Assembly (NCBI GenBank): GCA_046302135.1
Contig: JBKCIQ010000107.1
Coordinates: 1 to 5,670, forward strand
Length of the DNA: 5,670 nucleotides
Origin: AM-1111 sp046302135
GTDB taxonomy: Bacteria > Bacteroidota > Bacteroidia > B-17B0 > Aurantibacillaceae
Reading direction: 5' to 3'
Below, one piece after another: positions 1 to 5,670 of the stretch. The notes beneath the pieces were generated by a model. That model was not told the DNA's origin and searched no databases. It saw nothing but the letters and a program-made list of their open reading frames with translations. Position 1 is the first letter of the stretch. The number at the start of each line of letters is the position of its first letter. Both the position numbers and the translations under genes were made by a program.

Positions 1-226
1 TTTCCTGTTCAGGGTATTTGGCCTTAACAATTATATTTTTTTTGAATTTATAATAAGTAGAATCAGGGATTTTTTTTATAAAATCTTCGTTATTATTTAA
101 TTGACATTTTAAGAAATGAGGCTTTAGGTATAAAATAAAAAAATATAAAATATATGCAGGGAATATTGAGAATAAATTATCCCTTGATATTTTTACAAAT
201 ATTTTATTTAGAATTTTTATGACCAC
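1..226 (-). CDS. Partial one-pass membrane protein, unknown function, probably cotranscribed with the caspase-like gene
   Basis: A reading frame starts at GTG (226-224) and stays open for 75 codons to the left edge, so the 3' end is missing. The product begins VIKILNKIFVKISRDN. A hydrophobic segment follows at about residues 18-34 (LFSIFPAYILYFFILYL) and then a polar, Lys/Asn-rich region (NNNEDFIKKIPDSTYYKF), as expected for a short cytoplasmic N-terminus, one membrane helix and an exported domain. The start lies four bases after the TAA of the upstream caspase-like gene, which suggests translational coupling. There is no Shine-Dalgarno sequence, which is normal in Bacteroidota. The frame is also open a little way upstream into the previous gene, so GTG is chosen by position; no ATG is available nearby. 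I do not recognise the family. The main doubt is that 75 open codons in very AT-rich DNA are modest evidence, but the composition looks like protein. Confidence 0.55.
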   Translation of the reverse strand, partial: MVIKILNKIFVKISRDNLFSIFPAYILYFFILYLKPHFLKCQLNNNEDFIKKIPDSTYYKFKKNIIVKAKYPEQE

Positions 227-230
227 AATA

Positions 231-1529
231 TTAATTGTTGAATATATCCCAAATTGTAAAGCAAGGATTACCTGCAAAAGCATGACTATAGGCCTTATGG
301 CCATCCAAATATTTAAAAGATGATATTGCAATTTCTTCATTCATGTTTTTCGAGTTAGGAATTCTCAAATCTATAGTTTCCCATAATTTAGCATGATTAA
401 CATAGATTTGTTCTAGTGTCATTCCTGATATAAACTCCTTAACTATTTCTACCGCTGTACCTTGGAAATTATTAGCGAAATAGGCTCCTGCTCCTATATC
501 AAAAAATGGTCTTGAATAATTTATTACACGTGATGCTGCTTCGGAAATTCCGATATCCCCAACATCTAAAGCTGATGATCCTGCACCTCCACATGCATGA
601 TTGAACATGACTAAAGCATTTTTGTGAAGCTTTAGGTCTCTTCTTACATCATTTGAACTTGCGATTCCATCATCTAGACAAATACCTCCGGTAGAGTTAT
701 CGCCTGCTAAAGATCCATGTCCGGCGTAAATAAAAATATGAGCTCCTTTAGCGAGCCTAGTAAAATCTTTCCAATTATTTGGGGGATAAATTTCGATAAC
801 TTGGGCCCCAATCGATTTTAGATAGGATGCAATTTCCCTTCGACTACTTATAAATGATTCCGTTAATTCTGATACATTACCAACTAAAAGCACAACCTTT
901 AATTTCTTTATATTTTCCTTATTTAAAGGTTTTAAATTACTATAGTTTTTACATCTTAAATAATCGTTTTTTTTACGTTCATTATTATTTTCTTTTTCGA
1001 TTTCAAATGTTTCAGGCGATTCGTAGTCAATACTTTTTTGTAATGCATCAGCAATTAATTTGTTTTTTGAATTATAATTGTTGTAAATCGTACCAAAGAC
1101 TGGGTCTGTATAGGAATGACCAAAGTAAATTAAACTACTATCGATTTGAAAGAATTCTTCTTTGGACTTGCTAAATATATTCTTTTTTCTACTTTTTAAA
1201 CCCGATTTTTCAATAATAATAAATGAAGAAGAATGATTTAATGGTTCGGAGTATTTTCCAATATTTAGGTATATAATATTATTTTCTATATTGTAGGTTC
1301 CAGATTCTCGATATGAGAACTTTCTTTTTTTGACTAGTTTAAAGTTTAAAAATTCATACGTAAAATCCTCGTAAAGTTTTAAAATCCTTTTGTCGTTAGG
1401 ATTTATTTCAAGCGTATAAACTTGCTTTAATTTTTTGTTGATTTTTGGATTGTCATTACTTCCTTTTAATATCTGTTTGTTAAAAAGAAGTATTAAAATC
1501 AAGGCGATTCTTACAAATTTATAATGCAT
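231..1529 (-). CDS. Exported caspase-fold (clan CD) cysteine peptidase-like protein
   Basis: The protein has 432 residues. Residues 1-20 are a basic start followed by a hydrophobic stretch (IALILILLF), so it is probably exported or anchored by its N-terminus; there is no lipobox Cys and no clear cleavage site. Residues about 35-110 are strand-rich with the pattern SGTYNIENNIIYLNI, like small beta domains in many secreted Bacteroidota proteins. Residues about 112-208 are a charged Lys/Asn/Glu-rich linker. From about 209 to the end lies a caspase-like domain: strand KVVLLVGN, helix, strand AQVIEIYP, strand HIFIYAGHG with His271, and strand ALVMFNHACGGAGSS with Cys313. The segment GAGAYFANNFQGTAVEIVKEFISG (about 346-369) resembles the part of CHAT and C25 peptidases after the Cys. 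His271/Cys313 fit the clan CD dyad. Subfamily (C14, CHAT or C25-like) and substrate are unknown. ATG at 1529 is the only start that keeps the hydrophobic N-terminus. The membrane-protein frame follows four bases downstream. Confidence 0.85.
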   Translation of the reverse strand: MHYKFVRIALILILLFNKQILKGSNDNPKINKKLKQVYTLEINPNDKRILKLYEDFTYEFLNFKLVKKRKFSYRESGTYNIENNIIYLNIGKYSEPLNHSSSFIIIEKSGLKSRKKNIFSKSKEEFFQIDSSLIYFGHSYTDPVFGTIYNNYNSKNKLIADALQKSIDYESPETFEIEKENNNERKKNDYLRCKNYSNLKPLNKENIKKLKVVLLVGNVSELTESFISSRREIASYLKSIGAQVIEIYPPNNWKDFTRLAKGAHIFIYAGHGSLAGDNSTGGICLDDGIASSNDVRRDLKLHKNALVMFNHACGGAGSSALDVGDIGISEAASRVINYSRPFFDIGAGAYFANNFQGTAVEIVKEFISGMTLEQIYVNHAKLWETIDLRIPNSKNMNEEIAISSFKYLDGHKAYSHAFAGNPCFTIWDIFNN

Positions 1530-1683
1530 ACTAAATTTATTTAATTTATGATTCTAATATAAAATTCTGCTGTAATTATCATTATAACCAAAAAAAAATA
1601 AAAAAATACTTAATTACATATGAAATAAATAAAAGAATTTAGGTGGTTTGAGGCCTTTTTGTAATAAATCTTGGATATTACTT

Positions 1684-1738
1684 TTTTAATACGCAGTATT
1701 TTAATACTTACATTTTAATTATTTCGATTTAATTATTT
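1684..1738. repeat. Cluster of short AT-rich repeats in the intergenic gap
   Basis: The 276-base gap between the start of the caspase-like gene and the stop of the next minus-strand gene (1530-1805) holds no convincing gene. Within it, TTTTAATAC occurs at 1684-1692 and again at 1699-1707. AGTATT/AATACT form a perfect inverted repeat with a two-base centre at 1695-1708. TTTAATTATTT occurs at 1714-1724 and 1728-1738, a 14-base period. These may be operator sites for a regulator of the caspase-like gene, but in DNA this rich in A and T such matches also arise by chance. No TAnnTTTG promoter match is visible on the minus strand in this gap. Confidence 0.3.
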
Positions 1739-1805
1739 GCATACACTAATCTTTTAATTTGAAATAATTAATTTTTTTTGTAATTAAAATAAGATGGATA
1801 AATTT

Positions 1806-2243
1806 TTATGTTCTAAATTCTACATAAATTTTTTCAGGTGATTCTTTAAAATAAAGATTGAGTGCAGGACATAACCAAAGCTCGTTTATGCCTATAGCGT
1901 TTTTGAAATTAGTTTCGTTTGTAGTATAGATTGTTCCCATATCTTTAAACTCTTTGAAACTCAGTACCGCTTGATTTCCAGGAAAAGGTATTTTTGAAAA
2001 TATTGCGATAAATCCTGGTTTTGCCTCATTAAGTTTCCCTTGCTTTTTAAGTAGGTGTTCAATAAAAATATCGGCACCGGCTACAAATGGTTCCTCTATA
2101 AGTCCAGTCCTGTTATCGTTAAATACCCACATTCCGTTTTTAAAGAATGGATTGATAACAAGAATCGAATTCGTTGATTCCATTAGTTTTCTACCTGGTA
2201 TCTCGCTATTGTAAAGGTTAATCAATTCGTTGGTTGTTTTCAT
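1806..2243 (-). CDS. Small conserved protein resembling the DUF6717 family
   Basis: With ATG at 2243 the product has 145 residues, begins MKTTNELINLYN, and has no signal peptide or membrane segment, so it is probably cytoplasmic. The recognisable pattern is VINPFFKNGMWVFND (about 30-42), EEPFVAGAD (about 50-58), FSKIPFPG (about 82-89) and ELWLCPALNLYFKESPEKIY (about 121-140). From memory, this order of WVF(D/N)D, EPFVAG, PFPG and WLCPAL followed by a C-terminal strand matches a family of about 110 residues labelled DUF6717, of unknown function. The match was not tested by search. The frame is open further up to an ATG at 2282, but that adds 13 residues of low-complexity sequence and overlaps the divergent gene. 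An internal ATG at 2183 would give a length closer to the family. It is read divergently from the next gene, with no obvious functional partner. Confidence 0.75.
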   Translation of the reverse strand: MKTTNELINLYNSEIPGRKLMESTNSILVINPFFKNGMWVFNDNRTGLIEEPFVAGADIFIEHLLKKQGKLNEAKPGFIAIFSKIPFPGNQAVLSFKEFKDMGTIYTTNETNFKNAIGINELWLCPALNLYFKESPEKIYVEFRT

Positions 2244-2266
2244 AGATTTTAGATTTAATTTGATAA

Positions 2267-2274
2267 CAAAGTTC
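2267..2274 (-). promoter_or_regulatory. Possible -7 promoter element for the DUF6717-like gene
   Basis: On the minus strand GAACTTTG matches the Bacteroidota -7 element TAnnTTTG except at its first base. It lies 23 bases before the ATG at 2243, which would give a short leader and would rule out the longer start at 2282. No TTG at the expected -33 distance is present, so support is weak. Confidence 0.25.
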
Positions 2275-2340
2275 TTTAACAAGCCTCCGAAAATGAATTT
2301 TTTGCAAGCTTGTATTTTGATTTTTTTTGTTTTTGATGTA

Positions 2341-3147
2341 ATGAAATTCTATAGTTATCGTATTTATGAATTCATAAAAACTTATTGCGTGAGTCAGGTA
2401 AAGGCAAATCTTGTAGGTAACTTTAAAAATGAAAAGGAATTTTATGTTTTTATATATCTGTTGGATGGTTCGGCTTCTTTTTTGAACTTGTTGCTAAGAA
2501 AAAGTAAACACAATCAGATAAAATTGAAAGATGAGCGGTACTATTTTGAAACCTGGATCTATTTCGGAAGGACTGGTTTTCTTGAATTTAATGAGGATGA
2601 AGGTAGATTTTTAATCAAGAGTGTGCTTCAGGAAAAAATTATGAGGATGAAATTTAGAATAGGGCATAAAATATTACCCCAAATTGGTATTGTTTTAGAT
2701 GATCAAAACTGGGGACTTAGTTATCTTAATCATGTCTTGTTTTATACCAATGAAAGCCATGATCCGAATGGAATCGAAATGATACTGATTGACAGCGAGA
2801 TTAAATCAAACTACAAAACTTCAAAACTCATATTTAATGAGCTACTTTTACCAAATGTAAAGCAGAAAGTTATTCCGTGTCACACCAATAACTTATGGCA
2901 CCTTGCTCAATATTTAAAAGAAAAATCTCGTTTCGAGTCCGATATTATTTTCAAAATATATGATTTCTATAATCTTGAGCCTTTTCATAGATTTAATGGT
3001 TTGGTTATTGATGAAAACGGTTCAATTTATGAAATTGATGATGACGATTTTGAATTATTTTTAACTGAAATGAAAAGATTATTCAATTATGAGCACGTAA
3101 TCAGATGGGAAGACAATACGTTCTGCTTTATAAAAATAGCTTGTTGA
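2341..3147 (+). CDS. Hypothetical protein, family not recognised
   Basis: With ATG at 2341 the product has 268 residues and begins MKFYSYRIYEFIKTY. It has no signal peptide or confident membrane segment and looks soluble and cytoplasmic, with many aromatic and charged residues. Visible landmarks are a hydrophobic stretch FYVFIYLLDG (about 34-43), ERYYFETWIYFGRTGFLEFN (about 65-84), a Cys/His-containing VIPCHTNNLWHL (about 177-188) and an acidic run EIDDDDFELF (about 231-240) near the C-terminus. I know no family with this pattern. The same frame is open back to ATGs at 2293 and 2230. The 2230 start would overlap the divergent gene. The stretch from 2293 to 2340 is T-rich and codes for a low-complexity hydrophobic run, so it is more likely leader DNA. 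If 2293 is the real start, the protein would gain a weak N-terminal hydrophobic segment. It stands alone on its strand; the next gene downstream has its own promoter. Confidence 0.65.
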   Translation: MKFYSYRIYEFIKTYCVSQVKANLVGNFKNEKEFYVFIYLLDGSASFLNLLLRKSKHNQIKLKDERYYFETWIYFGRTGFLEFNEDEGRFLIKSVLQEKIMRMKFRIGHKILPQIGIVLDDQNWGLSYLNHVLFYTNESHDPNGIEMILIDSEIKSNYKTSKLIFNELLLPNVKQKVIPCHTNNLWHLAQYLKEKSRFESDIIFKIYDFYNLEPFHRFNGLVIDENGSIYEIDDDDFELFLTEMKRLFNYEHVIRWEDNTFCFIKIAC

Positions 3148-3194
3148 ATTTCGAGATTTAATAATGATTTTTTAATTGATTAATCTAAAATACA

Positions 3195-3222
3195 TTTGTG
3201 ATTAAAATACATACTATCTTTG
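3195..3222 (+). promoter_or_regulatory. Bacteroidota-type promoter of the glycan cluster
   Basis: TATCTTTG at 3215-3222 is an exact match to the -7 consensus TAnnTTTG used by the primary sigma factor of Bacteroidota. A TTTG at 3195-3198 lies 16 bases upstream, slightly short of the usual 17-23 base spacing to the -33 TTG. The element ends only six bases before the ATG at 3229, so the transcript should start at or within a few bases of the start codon. Confidence 0.7.
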
Positions 3223-3228
3223 TCATAA

Positions 3229-3477
3229 ATGAGAGTTATCGATCAAATACCGCATCCTCAGATCACCATTCAAATATTTCAATTGAATGACAAGTACCTG
3301 GTGAAATTTGAAGCAGGACCCATGGAGCAGATTTTTAAATTCAGGAATGATCAAATTTCAGGTTTAGATGAGTTGAAGAATAAAATCGATACTAAATTCA
3401 TAGATGAGGTTATTGAAAGATTTCATCAAATGAAAAATCAACTTTCTAATACTTTATCAGGGAATAAGTCTAAATAA
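3229..3477 (+). CDS. Small conserved hypothetical protein leading the glycan operon
   Basis: The protein has 82 residues and begins MRVIDQIPHPQITIQIFQLN. The first half looks like two or three beta strands (ITIQIFQLN, KYLVKFEAG, EQIFKFRND). The second half is an amphipathic, charged helix (about 43-75, GLDELKNKIDTKFIDEV and following). It has no signal peptide or membrane segment. Short proteins with a start like IPHPxxxITxF and a KYxVKFEAGPxEQ-like core are, as far as I recall, conserved across Bacteroidota with no known function. The clean promoter, ATG start and a gap of 13 bases to the glycosyltransferase gene show that it is a real gene and the first of an operon. Whether it helps the glycosyltransferase or is merely a cotranscribed housekeeping protein cannot be told from the sequence. 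Confidence 0.8.
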   Translation: MRVIDQIPHPQITIQIFQLNDKYLVKFEAGPMEQIFKFRNDQISGLDELKNKIDTKFIDEVIERFHQMKNQLSNTLSGNKSK

Positions 3478-3490
3478 GAGTAATTTTTAC

Positions 3491-4645
3491 GTGAATAGTT
3501 TATCAAAAAAGTTGAAGGTTTTTATTCTTGGTCCGGCTTATCCTTTGCGTGGTGGATTGGCTACGTTTGATGAACTTTTTTGCAGGGCACTCAATCAAGC
3601 CGGACATCAAGCCGAGATTATTTCTTATTCATTGCAATATCCTAACTTCCTTTTTCCGGGAAGTACTCAGTATGATCAGAGCGGAAAATCACCTGAGGGA
3701 ATTAAAATTCATACCCTCATTAATTCTGTAAATCCTTTCAGTTGGTTAAAGGTTGGTAAATTCATTAAAGACCAGAAACCGGATTTAATTTTGGTTCGAT
3801 ATTGGATTCCTTTTATGGGTCCGGCACTTGGAACCATTTTACGCAAAGGAAAAAAATCCGGTGCTAAAGTAATTGCTATATGTGATAATGTGGTTCCTCA
3901 TGAGGCAAGGTTAGGAGACCGTTCCTTTACAAAATATTTTCTAAAATCCTGCGATGGCTTTGTTACTATGAGTAAAGCAGTAATGAACGATTTAAATCAA
4001 TTTGTTCAGACTGAAAATAAGAAATTTTTGCTACACCCTCTTTATACTTCTTTTGGTGAAAAAATGGACAAGATTGATGCTCGTAATAAACTAGGAATTT
4101 CATCAAGCGAAAAACTCATTCTATTCTTTGGGCTCATTCGTAAATACAAAGGCCTCGATCTTCTTTTAGAAGCAATGGGAAATTCTGAAATTAAAAAGGA
4201 AGGAATTAAATTATTGGTAGCTGGTGAGTTTTATGAGGACAGGGCTTATTATGATGAAATAATTAGTCGTAATAAATTGGAGCATCAGGTAATTCTACAT
4301 ACTCATTTTATTCCCAATGAAGAGGTTCGATATTATTTTTCTGCGACTGATTTACTTACTCTTCCGTACAGAGACGCTACACAAAGCGGTGTAACTCAGG
4401 TTGCATTTCATTTTGAAAAACCGGTGATTGTTACCAATGTAGGGGGTTTGTCTGAAATCATTCCTGATAATAAATGTGGCTATGTTGTAAGGTCGGAACC
4501 CGACTTCATTGCCAAAGCCATAATCGATTTTTTCAGACTAAATAAAGAAAAGGAATTTTCACTTGCTATGGCTGAAGAAAAGAAAAAATACGATTGGAGT
4601 ATTTTCGTTAATGGAATAACAGGGTTATATAATCAGCTGAAGTAA
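3491..4645 (+). CDS. GT4-type (GT-B fold) glycosyltransferase, surface glycan synthesis
   Basis: The 384-residue protein has the length and two-domain layout of GT4 enzymes, which transfer sugars from nucleotide-sugar donors. The N-terminal acceptor domain opens with KVFILGPAYPLRGGLATF (about 9-26), including the glycine-rich loop, and continues with KPDLILVRYW (about 96-105). The C-terminal donor domain contains LILFFGLIRKYKGLDLLLEA (about 209-228) and then DLLTLPYRDATQSGVTQVAF (about 287-306) and PVIVTNVGGLSEII (311-324). The usual E-x7-E glutamates appear to be Ala296 and Val304, a variant I associate with a PYRxATQSG subgroup rather than with loss of activity. There is no membrane helix, so it acts in the cytoplasm or peripherally at the inner membrane. 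The start is GTG at 3491, 13 bases after the preceding stop; no ATG precedes the glycine-rich loop. Next to a heptose kinase, the sugar moved may be a heptose, but this is inference. Confidence 0.9.
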   Translation: MNSLSKKLKVFILGPAYPLRGGLATFDELFCRALNQAGHQAEIISYSLQYPNFLFPGSTQYDQSGKSPEGIKIHTLINSVNPFSWLKVGKFIKDQKPDLILVRYWIPFMGPALGTILRKGKKSGAKVIAICDNVVPHEARLGDRSFTKYFLKSCDGFVTMSKAVMNDLNQFVQTENKKFLLHPLYTSFGEKMDKIDARNKLGISSSEKLILFFGLIRKYKGLDLLLEAMGNSEIKKEGIKLLVAGEFYEDRAYYDEIISRNKLEHQVILHTHFIPNEEVRYYFSATDLLTLPYRDATQSGVTQVAFHFEKPVIVTNVGGLSEIIPDNKCGYVVRSEPDFIAKAIIDFFRLNKEKEFSLAMAEEKKKYDWSIFVNGITGLYNQLK

Positions 4646-4676
4646 ATTTCTTTACTCTGAGTTTGCTTTCAATTCT

Positions 4677-4684
4677 TACCTTTG
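4677..4684 (+). promoter_or_regulatory. Promoter-like -7 element before the heptose kinase gene
   Basis: TACCTTTG is an exact match to TAnnTTTG and ends seven bases before the ATG at 4692. The only nearby TTTG (4662-4665) is 11 bases upstream, too close for a normal -33 element, so the promoter may be weak or secondary to read-through from the glycosyltransferase gene 46 bases upstream. Confidence 0.5.
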
Positions 4685-4691
4685 TACTATT

Positions 4692-5670
4692 ATGATTATA
4701 AGAAGTAAAGCCCCATTACGTTTAGGTTTGGCTGGCGGTGGTACCGATGTGTCACCTTACTCAGATACTTATGGTGGTGCAATTCTTAATGCTACTGTTG
4801 ACTTGTATGCTTACTCATCACTTGAACCACTTAATAATGGCAAAATAGAATTTTGTATTGACGGGACCGATAAATGTTATTCCACATCTTCCGCTAAAGT
4901 ACTAGCTTTAGAAGAGGGATATGAATTATTCATCGGGGTTTACAATCGTGTAGTAGAGCAATTCAATCTTGAGCCTCTTTCTTTCAGGTTAACCTCCTAT
5001 ATTGAAACACCGCAGGGTTCTGGTTTGGGAACTTCCAGTACTATCGTGGTTTCTTTGTTGGGTGCATTTGTTGAATGGTTGAACCTGCCTTTGGGCAAAT
5101 ACGATATTGCACATCTTGCTTTTGAAATTGAGCGAATTGATTTGAAAATGGCAGGTGGTAAGCAAGATCAGTATGCTGCAACATTTGGGGGGATTAATTT
5201 TCTTGAGTTCAGTGCAAATGATAAGGTAATTGTGAATCCGTTAAATTTAAAAAGTAAAGTCATTAACGAATTAGAGTTAAATCTTTTACTCTATTTCACC
5301 GCAACGCAAAGATTGAGTGCGAAAATTATTTCCGATCAGGTTAAAAATGTAGAACAGAAAAATGAATCGGCAATAGAGGCCATGCATAAATTAAAAGAGC
5401 AGGCTCATCAGATGAAAGAAAATTTGTTGCGTGGAGAGTTGAATAAAATTGGTGATATTTTACAGTTTGGTTGGGAAAATAAAAAGCGCATGGCTGATTC
5501 CATATCTAATTCACTCATTGATGAAATTTACGATACCGCAATTCAATCCGGTGCAACTGGTGGAAAAATTTCAGGAGCGGGTGGGGGAGGATTCATGTTT
5601 TTCTTTTGTCCCGGCGTGACTAAAGTGAAAGTTGCAAAATCGTTGGAAAGATTTGGTGGGCGTGTACAGC
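4692..5670 (+). CDS. hddA: D-glycero-alpha-D-manno-heptose-7-phosphate kinase (GHMP kinase), 3' end cut
   Basis: The frame from ATG at 4692 is open for 326 codons to the right edge, close to the usual family length of roughly 330-360, so only the last residues are missing. All three GHMP motifs are present: APLRLGLAGGGTD (7-19), the ATP-binding GSGLGTSS (109-116) and GGKISGAGGGGF (290-301). GGKQDQYAATFGG (155-167), with the likely catalytic Asp159, is typical of HddA-type sugar-1-kinases. HddA transfers phosphate from ATP to C1 of D-glycero-alpha-D-manno-heptose 7-phosphate, making the 1,7-bisphosphate, a step toward GDP-heptose for LPS, O-antigen or S-layer glycans. It acts in the cytoplasm. 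The adjacent glycosyltransferase fits that role. A related GHMP sugar kinase, for example one acting on fucose, is the main alternative. No frameshift is seen in the part present. Confidence 0.88.
   Translation, partial: MIIRSKAPLRLGLAGGGTDVSPYSDTYGGAILNATVDLYAYSSLEPLNNGKIEFCIDGTDKCYSTSSAKVLALEEGYELFIGVYNRVVEQFNLEPLSFRLTSYIETPQGSGLGTSSTIVVSLLGAFVEWLNLPLGKYDIAHLAFEIERIDLKMAGGKQDQYAATFGGINFLEFSANDKVIVNPLNLKSKVINELELNLLLYFTATQRLSAKIISDQVKNVEQKNESAIEAMHKLKEQAHQMKENLLRGELNKIGDILQFGWENKKRMADSISNSLIDEIYDTAIQSGATGGKISGAGGGGFMFFFCPGVTKVKVAKSLERFGGRVQ

Noticed and set aside
854..1174. A 106-residue plus-strand open frame
   Set aside because: It lies wholly inside the caspase-like gene on the other strand, has a low-complexity Tyr/Phe/Leu-rich translation and no promoter; it is an antisense shadow.
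231..1529. A CRISPR-associated or other known defence system built around the caspase-like protein
   Set aside because: There is no CRISPR array, nuclease, NTPase or sensor gene in the window, and the protein appears exported, so assignment to a known defence system is not supported.
1649..1661. AGGCCT next to a T-run as a possible terminator
   Set aside because: The six-base palindrome has no room for a loop, and no plus-strand gene ends upstream.
1754..1779. TTAATT/AATTAA stem with a six-base loop followed by eight T, looking like a plus-strand terminator
   Set aside because: The stem has only A-T pairs and no plus-strand gene precedes it. On the minus strand the T-run is on the wrong side for the DUF6717-like gene.
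3148..3190. Possible terminator after the unrecognised plus-strand gene
   Set aside because: Only weak, gapped pairing between AGATTTAAT and ATTAATCT flanks a T-run; there is no GC-containing stem.
3528..3731. A 67-residue plus-strand open frame
   Set aside because: It lies inside the glycosyltransferase gene in another frame, and the glycosyltransferase frame has clear family motifs.

Overview
The window looks like a piece of a Bacteroidota (Bacteroidetes) chromosome. Three things point there: very AT-rich DNA, two close matches to the Bacteroidota -7 promoter element TAnnTTTG directly before start codons, and gene starts without Shine-Dalgarno sequences. A surface-glycan gene pair of a type common in that phylum agrees. 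No rRNA, tRNA, CRISPR array, transposase or integrase is visible.

The left part (about 1-3150) is accessory in character and very AT-rich. On the minus strand there is an exported or membrane-anchored protein with a C-terminal caspase-fold (clan CD) domain carrying a His/Cys pair (231-1529). Four bases after its stop codon, a GTG-started reading frame for a one-pass membrane protein runs off the left edge (226-1). An AT-rich gap with short repeats follows (1530-1805). Next is a small minus-strand protein resembling the DUF6717 family (about 1806-2243), and, divergent from it, an unrecognised plus-strand protein (about 2341-3147). The longest open frames of this divergent pair overlap at their 5' ends, so at least one true start is internal. 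I placed both internally.

The right part (3195-5670) is less AT-rich and reads as a plus-strand surface-glycan cluster. It holds a promoter, an 82-residue conserved-looking small protein, a GT4-type glycosyltransferase starting at GTG 13 bases later, a second promoter-like element, and a nearly complete GHMP kinase of the D-glycero-alpha-D-manno-heptose-7-phosphate kinase (HddA) type cut by the right edge. The likely pathway is activation of a heptose for transfer into LPS, O-antigen or another surface polymer. The rest of the heptose genes would be expected just beyond the right edge.

The part least explained by known systems is the caspase-like protein with its tightly coupled membrane-protein partner. 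Both -7 elements in the right part sit only 6-7 bases before their ATG, which would give leaderless or nearly leaderless transcripts.
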